From assembly GCA_021604665.1 (NCBI GenBank), contig BQJK01000004.1, positions 62,001 through 126,000 of the forward strand: a DNA stretch of 64,000 nucleotides, read 5' to 3'. Every line of letters begins with the position of its first letter. The first letter of the stretch is position 1. This stretch comes from Rhodomicrobium sp. Its GTDB lineage: Bacteria; Pseudomonadota; Alphaproteobacteria; Rhizobiales; HXMU1428-3. Positions 36,830 through 46,447 of the stretch are shown in pieces. Below the pieces are notes generated by a model that made no database searches, was not told the DNA's origin, and saw only the letters and a program-made list of their open reading frames with translations. A program made the translations under genes and the position numbers.

Positions 36830-37191
36830 TTCTCAAGCCGCCCTTCCTGTGCCTGGTGTTTATATTGCAGCGCTATCATTAAACTTTTGAGCGGGCGCAA
36901 CAACAAACCAGAGAGCACAACCACCCCCGGCAACCAAAGCAGCGCATGGACGATATAAGGCGGCCGGTAAGTTACCTCAACCCAGATAGCCAAACCAACA
37001 ATAAAGAAGCCCACAAACAACATAATAAAAATTGCTGGCCCGTCACCACTATCGGCAAAATCATAATCCAGCCCACATTCACTACAGCTGTCATCCAGCT
37101 TGATAAAACCCTCATAGAGCTTACCCTCACCGCATTTTGGGCAGCGCCCTAAAAGGCCAGCTTTTAAGGCCGAAACAGGTTTCTCACTCAT
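36826..37191 (-). CDS. DUF983 family protein
   Basis: A 121-residue protein with an N-terminal zinc-ribbon-like CPKCGEGKLYEGFIKLDD...CSECG (four cysteines), then the DUF983 block DSGDGPAIFIM and two membrane helices (about 52-72 and 80-98). Regularly found between cox3 and SURF1 in alphaproteobacteria, where an oxidase assembly role is suspected but not shown. Confidence 0.88.
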   Translation of the reverse strand: MSEKPVSALKAGLLGRCPKCGEGKLYEGFIKLDDSCSECGLDYDFADSGDGPAIFIMLFVGFFIVGLAIWVEVTYRPPYIVHALLWLPGVVVLSGLLLRPLKSLMIALQYKHQAQEGRLEK

Positions 37192-37330
37192 CAGGTTAAA
37201 CTCCTATATATGATCTTAACTGGCTTAAAATAAATGAGCATATTGTATCTCACTTGATCTTAATCCGCTCAGTCATCATTCCCCTCATATAGCCAGGCAA
37301 ACAAGACCGAAACGCAGCCCCCAAAAAGAA

Positions 37331-37356
37331 GGCCCTCAAGATAAAATCTGAGGGCC
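37331..37356 (-). terminator. Hairpin terminator after ctaE
   Basis: GGCCCTCA (37331-37338) and TGAGGGCC (37349-37356) form a perfect 8-bp stem with a 10-nt loop. On the minus strand TTCTTTTTGG follows. It lies 34 nt after the ctaE stop and separates the ctaB-coxF-ctaG-ctaE transcript from DUF983-surf1. Confidence 0.75.
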
Positions 37357-37389
37357 ATCTTTTAAGATTTATAAATTATGCCATTGGGC

Positions 37390-38277
37390 TTAGTGAGCTA
37401 CAGGTGTTCCCTGCGCCCAAACATAAATGCAGGCAAACAGGAACAACCAAACAACGTCAACAAAGTGCCAGTACCATGCAGCAGCTTCAAAGCCAAAATG
37501 CTGCTTCGGAGTGAAATGGCCAGCCATTGCGCGGAACAGCATCACTGTCAGGGTAATGGTACCAACAAGCACATGGAACCCATGGAAACCTGTCGCCATA
37601 AAGAATGTTGAACCATAAATATTGCCGCCATTGGCTTGGCTAAAAGCAAAACCGGCATGCATATATTCATAGACTTGCAGCATTGTAAAAATGGCACCAA
37701 GCGCAATTGTAAGAACCAGACCCATGATCAGGCCTTTGCGGTTATTATGAACAAGCGAATGATGCGCCCACGTTACTGTTGTGCCTGAAAGCAGCAAAAT
37801 TAGCGTGTTAACAAGTGGCAAGCCCCACGGGTCAAATGTCTTCGTGCCCTCTGGTGGCCAAACACCTTGCGTCACTTCATTTCGTGTTACCTGGCCAAGT
37901 GTTTCCTCAGCGCCGCCAGCTGTCAGCACCGTTCTCACCTCATCAGGGAACAGCGAAACATCAAAGAACGCCCAAAACCAAGCCACGAAGAACATAACTT
38001 CAGAAGCGATAAACAGGATCATGCCATAACGGTTATGGAACTGAACAACAGGCGTATGATCGCCCATTCTTTCAGCTTCCCGAACCACATCCCGCCACCA
38101 GAGGAACATGGTCAATAGAACCAGGCCAAAACCGATAGCAAAGAGATAGCTAACATTCTCTCTCATTAACTGAATTGCACCCAAAGCCATAACAAAGGCG
38201 GAAATTGACCCCACCAACGGCCATGGGCTTGGATTCACCAGATGATAGTCATGGTGCTTACCGTGTGCGTCACCCAT
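37390..38277 (-). CDS. ctaE: Cytochrome c oxidase subunit III
   Basis: Subunit III of the aa3-type proton-pumping terminal oxidase in the inner membrane. The 295-residue protein starts MGDAHGKHHDYHLVNPSPWP, as in other alphaproteobacteria. Seven membrane helices; conserved cues are RYGMILFIASEVMFFVAWFW, PPEG and TGFHGFHVLVG. The ATG at 38277 has AGGGAG closely upstream; the frame opens 10 codons earlier without support. Confidence 0.94.
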   Translation of the reverse strand: MGDAHGKHHDYHLVNPSPWPLVGSISAFVMALGAIQLMRENVSYLFAIGFGLVLLTMFLWWRDVVREAERMGDHTPVVQFHNRYGMILFIASEVMFFVAWFWAFFDVSLFPDEVRTVLTAGGAEETLGQVTRNEVTQGVWPPEGTKTFDPWGLPLVNTLILLLSGTTVTWAHHSLVHNNRKGLIMGLVLTIALGAIFTMLQVYEYMHAGFAFSQANGGNIYGSTFFMATGFHGFHVLVGTITLTVMLFRAMAGHFTPKQHFGFEAAAWYWHFVDVVWLFLFACIYVWAQGTPVAH

Positions 38278-38393
38278 AAGTTTCTCCCTAAAGCTGTGCC
38301 CCAGCATGTCCCCGAGCGCACGATTGATTTTAACTCACTCGCCAAAGGCCCATCCACCCCTGGCATCCATTCACAAAAGCCCGTCTATTCGCT

Positions 38394-38999
38394 TTACTTC
38401 ACTGGTGCGAGGCTAGCAGCCTTCACCCCTTTTTCCTTAAGGTAAAACACATAAGACAAGGTAATCTCTTTCAACCGTTTCCCATCTTTGTCAGTGACAA
38501 TTTCCGGGTCAACGTAAAACATCACTGGCATCTCTACTTGCTGCTTAGCATCAAGCGTTTGCTCAGTGAAACAAAAGCATTCAATCTTATTAAAGTAACT
38601 ACCAGCGATCTCCGGCGTAACATTATATACGGCTGAGCCTGTCACTTGTTTATCGCTTAAATTCTTCGCCATATATTTGGCTGTCACCGTCTCACCAATA
38701 TGCGCTGTGATCTGCCGCTGCATTGGCTTGAACTTCCAGTTAAGTTTGCTCGATGTAGTCGCATCAAACTTAACCGTTATCGTCTCTTTAAGGATATCCC
38801 CTGAAGACACTTCAACCCGCTGCGTTGTCCCGCCATAGCCGGTCGCCTTACAGAACATATTATAAAGCTCCGGGGAATAAACCACGATCAATGTCATAAC
38901 AGAAATCATGCCAAGCAAAGTCATCACAACAGCGCGGTGATCCTGGCGCGGTGTCTCTGCTTTTGTCGTTTCGGTTTTATGTTCCAGATCTTTGGTCAT
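38394..38999 (-). CDS. ctaG: Cytochrome c oxidase assembly protein CtaG (Cox11)
   Basis: Copper chaperone that delivers CuB to oxidase subunit I. A single N-terminal membrane helix (about 24-45) anchors an immunoglobulin-like periplasmic domain with the copper motif IECFCFTEQ. YNMFCKATGYGGTTQ and FYVDPEI are family blocks. The 201-residue length is normal. It sits between coxF and ctaE. Confidence 0.94.
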   Translation of the reverse strand: MTKDLEHKTETTKAETPRQDHRAVVMTLLGMISVMTLIVVYSPELYNMFCKATGYGGTTQRVEVSSGDILKETITVKFDATTSSKLNWKFKPMQRQITAHIGETVTAKYMAKNLSDKQVTGSAVYNVTPEIAGSYFNKIECFCFTEQTLDAKQQVEMPVMFYVDPEIVTDKDGKRLKEITLSYVFYLKEKGVKAASLAPVK

Positions 39000-39036
39000 A
39001 TATCTCTTAAATCATTAGCACTTAAATAATTGGCAC

Positions 39037-39204
39037 TTAAAGCGGCCGATTAAACACATCCCCGCCAAGGCGAATAATTGTAATGGCATAAAACAGAACC
39101 GCAAAAGCCACCAGCATCAGTGCAATTGCTATAGAGCGTTTATTGCGCCGTTTAACCGCGGCAGCTGTCTCTTCAGCTTCATTAACATCACTCTTATCAG
39201 TCAT
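39037..39204 (-). CDS. coxF: CoxF-type small membrane protein
   Basis: A 55-residue protein found by reading the gap between ctaB and ctaG. It has an acidic start (MTDKSDVNEAEET), a basic KRRNKRS stretch, one membrane helix at about 25-45, and the tail RLGGDVFNRPL. A small gene of this size and topology is regularly placed here in alphaproteobacterial cox clusters and is called coxF. It starts 5 bp after the ctaB stop and ends 37 bp before ctaG, so it fills the gap exactly. Role in oxidase assembly is inferred. Confidence 0.82.
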   Translation of the reverse strand: MTDKSDVNEAEETAAAVKRRNKRSIAIALMLVAFAVLFYAITIIRLGGDVFNRPL

Positions 39205-39209
39205 AAATT

Positions 39210-40223
39210 TCAAACTTTCAGCTCAAGGCCCGTCGCCACAAAAGCGCCAGGTATCATCGCTTCAACCAGTAAAACCAAAAACAGGAAGAAGAGATAGAAG
39301 ATAGAATAGAGAAACAGTGATTTAGCCCGTTTATCAGCATCATTGCCAACCCGGTGGCGATAAACATCAACCGCAAGCTTAAGGAAATAAGCACCCGCGG
39401 CCACACTCGCCGCCAAATAGCCAACACCACCAAGACCAATAAAGGCAGGCAAAACGCTAAAAGTCACAAGGATAAGGCTATAAATCAGAATATGTGTGCG
39501 CGTTGAATCGGGCCCGGCAACCACTGGCAACATCGGCACGCCAACACGCTCATAATCCCGGCAACGATAAAGTGATAGCGCCCAGAAATGCGGCGGCGTC
39601 CACAAGAAGATCAACCCAAACAGCATAACGCTTTCAAGCGAGACAGTGCCTGTCACCGCCGCCCAACCGATCATCGGCGGGAAAGAACCAGCCGCGCCGC
39701 CAATAACGATATTCTGCGGCGTCCGGCGTTTCAGCCACATTGTATAAACGAAGAGATAAAACCCGATGGTTAAGGCCAGCAAGCCACCAGCAAGCCAGTT
39801 CGTTGCCAAACCAAGCACCAAAATTGAAAAGGCACTCAACACCGCCCCCAGCGCCAGCGCTTCTTGAGGCGAAACCCGGCCGCGAGGAATTGGCCGCGCC
39901 GCCGTCCGCTGCATCTGCCCATCAATATCGGCGTCATACCACATATTCAAAGCGCCAGAAGCCCCAGCGCCAACAGCAATAGCCAGCACAGCCACAAAAC
40001 CGAGAAAGGGATGAATAGAGCCAGGCGCTGCCATAAGACCAACAAAGCTGGTAAACACCACAAGAGACATAACCCGCGGCTTTAACAGCTGAATATAGTC
40101 GCCAACATCACCATCATGGATATCACACTCAGGCTGTGTCCCACGGATTGGCCCAGTAATAGCCCCAGTAACATGGCTCGCATGCCCGGCATCCTGACCG
40201 TAATTCAAGCTGACATCACTCAT
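39210..40223 (-). CDS. ctaB: Protoheme IX farnesyltransferase (heme O synthase)
   Basis: Adds a farnesyl group to heme b to form heme O, the precursor of heme A for the oxidase. UbiA-superfamily membrane enzyme of 337 residues with about nine helices. The first Asp-rich motif is NMWYDADIDGQMQRTAARPIP (N-x3-D-x3-D), and HFWALSLYRCRDY is the second conserved loop. The ATG at 40223 was chosen because GAGGATCAC lies directly upstream; the frame opens 10 codons earlier. First gene of its transcript. Confidence 0.93.
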   Translation of the reverse strand: MSDVSLNYGQDAGHASHVTGAITGPIRGTQPECDIHDGDVGDYIQLLKPRVMSLVVFTSFVGLMAAPGSIHPFLGFVAVLAIAVGAGASGALNMWYDADIDGQMQRTAARPIPRGRVSPQEALALGAVLSAFSILVLGLATNWLAGGLLALTIGFYLFVYTMWLKRRTPQNIVIGGAAGSFPPMIGWAAVTGTVSLESVMLFGLIFLWTPPHFWALSLYRCRDYERVGVPMLPVVAGPDSTRTHILIYSLILVTFSVLPAFIGLGGVGYLAASVAAGAYFLKLAVDVYRHRVGNDADKRAKSLFLYSIFYLFFLFLVLLVEAMIPGAFVATGLELKV

Positions 40224-40535
40224 GTGATCCTCACCGAAAACGCCGCCCTTCAAGCATCAAGCTGATGCAAAGGCGTTTATTATTTTTGCCTATTATTGTG
40301 TGCCAAACCTTATGCAAGGCCGGTAATTAATCGTTTTAGCCTTTAAAATTCCGCCCTAACATTTCGGGCATAAGTGCTTATTTTTATGCGCTTGATTTAC
40401 AGCACTTAAAAATAAGAACTTAGATATAAGCCACCAGCGTAAGTTTGAATAATCTCCATACCAACACCGCAGCAGAAAAAAGAGAAACCCCCGGCATCCT
40501 CAAGTGAATGAGAATGCCGGGAGCCAATAAGCTAA
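40224..40535. other. Intergenic region of about 310 bp between ctaB and ctaD
   Basis: Contains the ctaD terminator at 40490-40521 and two overlapping inverted repeats upstream of ctaB: AAGTGCT (40372-40378) with AGCACTT (40401-40407), and CTTATTTTTA with TAAAAATAAG (about 40377-40416). The promoter of ctaB should lie here. No gene seen. Confidence 0.5.
40490..40521 (-). terminator. Hairpin terminator after ctaD
   Basis: CCCGGCATCCTCA (40490-40502) and TGAGAATGCCGGG (40509-40521) form a 12-pair stem with one mismatch and a 6-nt loop. On the minus strand a T-rich stretch (GTTTCTCTTTTTTC) follows. It lies just after the ctaD stop, so ctaC-ctaD are separated from ctaB-coxF-ctaG-ctaE. Confidence 0.8.
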
Positions 40536-42158
<1,623 letters not shown>

Positions 42159-42180
42159 CTAAATTCATTATATTAATCGA

Positions 42181-43110
42181 TTATTTCTGTGCGATAGACT
42201 GCAATTCAATTTTTGCAGCTGGCGCCTTAGCCAGTTTCACACCGTCTTTGATAGTACCATTAGAGGCATATTCTTCTTCAGCCCATTGCAACCAATTCTG
42301 ATATTCTTTCTCGGTTACAACTTTCACCTGAATTGGCATAAACGCATGGTCTTTGCCGCAAAGTTCAGAGCATTGACCATAATAAGTGCCTGTTTGGCGC
42401 GCTTTAAACCAAACCCGCGTTACCCGGCCCGGCACCGCGTCAGCTTTTACACCGAAGCTGGGTACGGTCCAGTTATGAATAACACCAGAAGGGTCAGCAG
42501 TTAGCAGCACATGCACAACCTTATTCACCGGCACAACAACAGGGTTGTCAGTTGCAAGCAGACGAGGCTCGCCGCGCTCAAGCTCTTCATCAGTTTTCAT
42601 CAGAGCCGTAAACTCAATACCTTCATGATCAGGATATTCATAATCCCAGTTCCATTGCTGACCAATAGCCTTAATAGTCACCTCAGCTTTCGGGAAATCA
42701 TACTGTGCTGACAATAGCCGCCAAGATGGAATAGAGATGAATAAGAGGATGAGGATAGGCACCACAGTCCAGGCAAATTCAAGCGCTGTACTATGTGTGG
42801 TTTTAGAGGGAACAGGATTGGCCTTTTCGCTAAAGCGCATGACCACATAAATCAGCAAGCCCAGTACAAAAAGGGAAATCACAATACAAATGATCAGAAG
42901 CAGATCATGAAATTCAATGATCTGATCCATTATCGGCGTAACAGATTTTTGCAATCCCAACTGCCAGTCAACAGCTTTACCAGCTTCCGCAGAGGCGGTG
43001 CCAGACATGCCAGCAAATGACATTAGCGCTATTATAGCACTAACAAAAGCATTCGATTTGGCACTTAATTTGGCACAACGGCCAGAAAGTGACTTAAACC
43101 CAAAGGCCAT
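42181..43110 (-). CDS. ctaC: Cytochrome c oxidase subunit II
   Basis: Carries the CuA centre that takes electrons from cytochrome c. A signal peptide (about 20-42) and two membrane helices (about 70-95 and 110-130) precede the periplasmic cupredoxin domain. IGQQWNWDYEYP and the CuA motif YGQCSELCGKDHAFMP (two Cys, His, Met) are present. The 309-residue length is normal. First gene of the ctaC-ctaD transcript. Confidence 0.95.
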   Translation of the reverse strand: MAFGFKSLSGRCAKLSAKSNAFVSAIIALMSFAGMSGTASAEAGKAVDWQLGLQKSVTPIMDQIIEFHDLLLIICIVISLFVLGLLIYVVMRFSEKANPVPSKTTHSTALEFAWTVVPILILLFISIPSWRLLSAQYDFPKAEVTIKAIGQQWNWDYEYPDHEGIEFTALMKTDEELERGEPRLLATDNPVVVPVNKVVHVLLTADPSGVIHNWTVPSFGVKADAVPGRVTRVWFKARQTGTYYGQCSELCGKDHAFMPIQVKVVTEKEYQNWLQWAEEEYASNGTIKDGVKLAKAPAAKIELQSIAQK

Positions 43111-44293
43111 AAGAATCTCCCTAAATTTCTTATTGGCTGCCAGCTAGTCTCACTGCCGCGCAGCACCCGATCCCACTTAAAAACAAGGTTTCAACCTTGC
43201 CTAACCTGCTGTTACCCCATAAACCCGGCTGAAAAAACCAAAATCAGTCCGTCATATAGGTATTGGTTAGATTTAAAAGGCAAAACCCACATAAATCTCG
43301 CATCAAAAAAGCAGCAGAAGCGCCCTGAAAAGCCACGACAGCCCTACAATGGTATATCCGCTTCATAATGGCCTCAAGATTAACAGGCCATCCCCCCATC
43401 TTTGGCATCATATCTGCTGAAAATGGAAACACTGCTGGATGCATAAAGCAAAACATAAACTTAGGCAATCAAGTGGCCCCAAAAACCACTAAAACCTGCC
43501 TCTTTATTGATCATCTCTCAGCGGGATAATCAATAAAATAGCTATACATTCCTGGAAAGCAGATCGCCAACTTAAAATGCCAATTGATCATTTTGCTTCC
43601 AAAACCATGCAATACAGCACTATGCCATATCAGAGAAACACACGGCAACGCAACTGCGCAACCTTGCTATCAATGATTATCTGCGGCATATCTTCGCGCT
43701 GAAGATAAAAGTCAAAATAACAATAAGCCACAACAGGTTGCCAGCTTCAAAAATCTGCAAGCCACAAAATCTATAGCTTAAGCACGTAACATATTTACCG
43801 TACAACGTATCATTACCGCTAAGTCAGTAACAACACAATTGGCCATCAGGTCCAATTTTGGCCTGAATTACACGGCAAGTCTCACTAAATACCCCAATTC
43901 ACGTGGAGAAGAATAAAGCCCACTGTGCAATGAAGCCGAATTCTGTATAAACTGAGTCTATAAGTCCTTTTTACATCATTACCCGGATGTAAAAATGCCA
44001 AGCTGCTCAACTGTCAGCCTTATCCAATAGCCGTTCTGAAATCTATATCCAAAGTAGCGATCAGCCAAACTTGAGTTAAGGTCGAAGAGACTATAGTCCA
44101 AACGTGCAGACAGCTTGCCGGGCTTTTCTAATTTTTGACGAAAATATAGTGTGGTATAGCCTTTAACCAACAGCTGAATGTCAAACCTCTCCCTGATGAG
44201 AAATAATCAAGGGCAATGTTATAAAGAGAAAAGACAATTTAAAGGATAGCTTACAACCAGTCTCAACGCGCCAAGGACAACGCTTTTCATCCC
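43111..44293. other. Long non-coding region of about 1.2 kb
   Basis: Much the longest gap in the window. It lies between the divergent starts of ctaC and the IalB-type gene. A small inverted repeat CAAGGTT/AACCTTG (43184-43199) is near the ctaC end. The only protein-like frame is 43979-44209 on the minus strand (see that entry). No tRNA, insertion-sequence end or strong terminator was seen. It may be decayed gene sequence. Confidence 0.6.
43979..44170 (-). pseudogene. Possible remnant of an outer-membrane beta-barrel gene
   Basis: The minus-strand frame, open from about 44206 to the stop at 43979, encodes about 70 residues without an ATG. Its end (ADRYFGYRFQNGYWIRLTVE) has the alternating aromatic/polar pattern of beta-strands in opacity-type surface proteins. 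The nearest start is TTG at 44170; an AGGGAGAGG sequence lies 15 nt before it. It looks like a decayed 3' part of a longer gene, but a small real gene or chance is possible. Confidence 0.28.
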
Positions 44294-44893
44294 ATGAACA
44301 ACGCAATATCAAATAAGACCAGAGAGACAATCCGCAATAAGAGCAACCGGCAAAGCTCTCTGTCAGCCAGCGCCCTAAGCTTTTCATTGTGGCAGGTCTG
44401 CATATTCCTCCTCGCCTTTAGCGTCTTTGCCGCAATTCCCAACAACTCCCACGCCAAAGCAGAATCCTTCAAAGTTCGTAAAACTCATGGCCATTGGCAT
44501 GTAAGCTGCGGCAAACCCCCCGGGGCCAAAAATGAAAAATGTGCCCTCGTCCAGGATGTAACCGACGAAACCCGCCCCAATTACAGCCTCCGGGTAATTT
44601 TCCTGCGCTCTCGTGATGGCAAAAAAGAAGTCCTCCGCGTTGTAGCTCCCCTGGGTGTGCTACTGCCAACAGGTCTCGGGTTGAAAATTGATGACGCCGA
44701 CATGGGCCATGCCCCCTTCATGAAATGCGGTAAAATCGGCTGCATCGCAGAGGTTGTCGTCACTGATCAAATCGTCAGCAAATTTAAAAGCGGGCGTAAT
44801 GCTGTTTTCATTATATTCCAAACACCGGAAGTCGGCATTGGCTTCCCAGTTTCGCTCAATGGCTTTGGCGCTGGTTACAACACCCTGAAATAA
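44294..44893 (+). CDS. Invasion-associated locus B (IalB) family protein
   Basis: A 199-residue secreted protein. The signal peptide is at about 33-55 after a longer basic start. The mature part shows GHWHVSCGKPPGAKNEKCALVQ, LRVVAPLGVLLPTGLGLKID and CGKIGCIAEVVV, the cysteine and loop pattern of IalB proteins, first named in Bartonella for red-cell entry but common in free-living alphaproteobacteria. Exact role unknown. It is followed by a strong terminator. Confidence 0.85.
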   Translation: MNNAISNKTRETIRNKSNRQSSLSASALSFSLWQVCIFLLAFSVFAAIPNNSHAKAESFKVRKTHGHWHVSCGKPPGAKNEKCALVQDVTDETRPNYSLRVIFLRSRDGKKEVLRVVAPLGVLLPTGLGLKIDDADMGHAPFMKCGKIGCIAEVVVTDQIVSKFKSGRNAVFIIFQTPEVGIGFPVSLNGFGAGYNTLK

Positions 44894-44960
44894 AGCCGCC
44901 CATTTACATAAAAGATGAGCGCTCGTTTCAGCTTAACCAAAAAAAATGAACACAAAAAAA

Positions 44961-44997
44961 CCAGCGGAGTGGACAATCATCCCTCCGCTGGTTTTTT
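44961..44997. terminator. Bidirectional rho-independent terminator
   Basis: CCAGCGGAG (44961-44969) and CTCCGCTGG (44983-44991) form a perfect 9-bp stem with A-run before and T-run after. It lies between the convergent IalB-type and PAN-domain genes and should stop both. Confidence 0.88.
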
Positions 44998-45029
44998 GCT
45001 TTAAGACAAACTAATCAGCCCAGCGAACT

Positions 45030-46046
45030 CTATCGCCACTCAATTTTGAACTTGCCAAATAGCTTGCACGTCTTCAGCACCAGGTTCCGCTTCTTCGCTT
45101 CACGGCGGCGCGCCTTATCAGAGTTCATCCGGCACCAGTTAACATGGCGCTTATAATTATTATGCCATGTCGTACCATGCAGGTCACAGCCCTTACGGAT
45201 ATTATTGCGAAAATCAGAAATGGCCGCCTCGGCATATTTATGACAAGGGCCAGTCCGCGCTTGTTGTTTGCCTTTCTGACGGAAGCACCGGTTTAACGCT
45301 TTCTGACGCTTATCTTGCCGAGCTTCAGATTCGTCGCGGTCAGCGCGTAAACACCATTGATAGTCAGCCTTTTGGTTCGTGCTCCAAAGCCCATTACCAC
45401 CGGCTCGACAATCAGCTTTCCTGCGAGTCTCACTTTGCACAGCAGCAATTTTTGAGAAATATGAACAATAAGCACGCTTCTCAAAACCAAGTTCGCTTAT
45501 GCAACTATTGATAGCAGATCTCTGCCCTCTGCGTTCTGCACGCAAGGCTTTAGGCCCAAGCTGCATACAACGGCGAAAATGGCGCTTATCATTTGAGTGC
45601 CAAGCCCGGCCACGATAACCACAGTCATTACGAACATTCTGCGTATTTAATTTAATGGCATCCGCCGCCCAGGCACGGCAACGCTTTGCTTGACGGCCGA
45701 GTTTGCCATTATTTTTTACAATTTCTTTTGCTTTTTTATAACCAGATGTGCAGCATCCATTCTTAACGCTACGACCAATCTCATTAAATAACCTGCACTG
45801 CACATTCCCTAATGTGCCAATACGAATAAAGGTCCAGGAGCGACAGCGCTTATCCTTCTGGCATGCTCGCTTGCAGGCCCCTTGCTGGCTCTGTTTCATC
45901 GGAATGCTGCGATAAGGCGCCCCAATATAAATTGTGGTCGGGCTCACTATCATCTCGGCCCGGACTGTACTCACCCCCCCAGCAAACAACAATATAGCCA
46001 CAACACTACTAAATAGCGCCGCAACACCTCCACTAGATAACTTCAT
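45030..46046 (-). CDS. Secreted PAN/Apple-domain protein with three four-cysteine repeats
   Basis: A 338-residue exported protein. Signal peptide at about 8-30. A PAN/Apple-like domain (about 35-105) shows CKRACQKDKRCRSWTF and CRLFNEIG. Then come three tandem repeats of about 72 residues. Each has four cysteines at a strict spacing: 123-142-160-182, 194-213-232-254, 268-287-305-327, i.e. steps of 19, 18 or 19, and 22. Each also has a Trp between cysteines 2 and 3. The repeats are strongly basic and should be disulfide-bonded outside the cytoplasm. Function unknown; PAN domains bind proteins or sugars. Confidence 0.75.
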   Translation of the reverse strand: MKLSSGGVAALFSSVVAILLFAGGVSTVRAEMIVSPTTIYIGAPYRSIPMKQSQQGACKRACQKDKRCRSWTFIRIGTLGNVQCRLFNEIGRSVKNGCCTSGYKKAKEIVKNNGKLGRQAKRCRAWAADAIKLNTQNVRNDCGYRGRAWHSNDKRHFRRCMQLGPKALRAERRGQRSAINSCISELGFEKRAYCSYFSKIAAVQSETRRKADCRAGGNGLWSTNQKADYQWCLRADRDESEARQDKRQKALNRCFRQKGKQQARTGPCHKYAEAAISDFRNNIRKGCDLHGTTWHNNYKRHVNWCRMNSDKARRREAKKRNLVLKTCKLFGKFKIEWR

Positions 46047-46447
46047 TACTTCCTCCCAATTCAGTCTTTATTTCTCTAAACGCAACCAGTTATAGATAAG
46101 TATCAAATAAACTATAAGCTCAATCATGCCCCTTACCTAATCCCAGTAACATGTCAAAAATGTTACCCTGCAGCCCCCGCCAATCATATACCCTGCCTCA
46201 GCCCGGTCACCGCTTTAATGATCCTTGTGAAGATCTGCGAACGCAGGTGGCAATCCAGAGAAGAGAAAAACAGCCACATCCTAAGCCAAGAAAAATAGAG
46301 AAAGAATTGAGCTTTCCCCCGCACCGCCTTAAGGTGCACCCAGCAAAAGAACAGAACCCAGGCAGAACCTACAGAGATCAAAAAAAACCACAACAGCGCC
46401 CAAAGCGCTAAACCTGTCACCCCCAATAAAGCGAATAACCAGCCCCT
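46047..46447. other. Divergent intergenic region of 400 bp
   Basis: Lies between the PAN-domain gene and the MATE gene. It has a minus-strand hydrophobic frame (46184-46426) that may or may not be a gene, and no other recognisable element. Confidence 0.45.
46184..46426 (-). CDS. Possible small hydrophobic protein (weak)
   Basis: From a TTG at 46426 the frame gives 80 residues with two hydrophobic stretches (about 5-30 and 40-56) and a basic C-terminus. The downstream part LRSQIFTRIIKAVTG looks unremarkable. No family was recognised and no good ribosome-binding site is visible; it could be a chance frame. Confidence 0.22.
   Translation of the reverse strand: MGVTGLALWALLWFFLISVGSAWVLFFCWVHLKAVRGKAQFFLYFSWLRMWLFFSSLDCHLRSQIFTRIIKAVTGLRQGI

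Noticed and set aside
17742-40410. Recurring GCACTTAA word in several intergenic regions
   Set aside because: Seen near 17745, 39018, 39033 and 40402, but short, AT-rich and without constant position or symmetry; likely chance.
43244-43468. 74-residue minus-strand frame in the long gap upstream of ctaC
   Set aside because: Cys/Met/Phe-rich random-looking sequence without a coding pattern.
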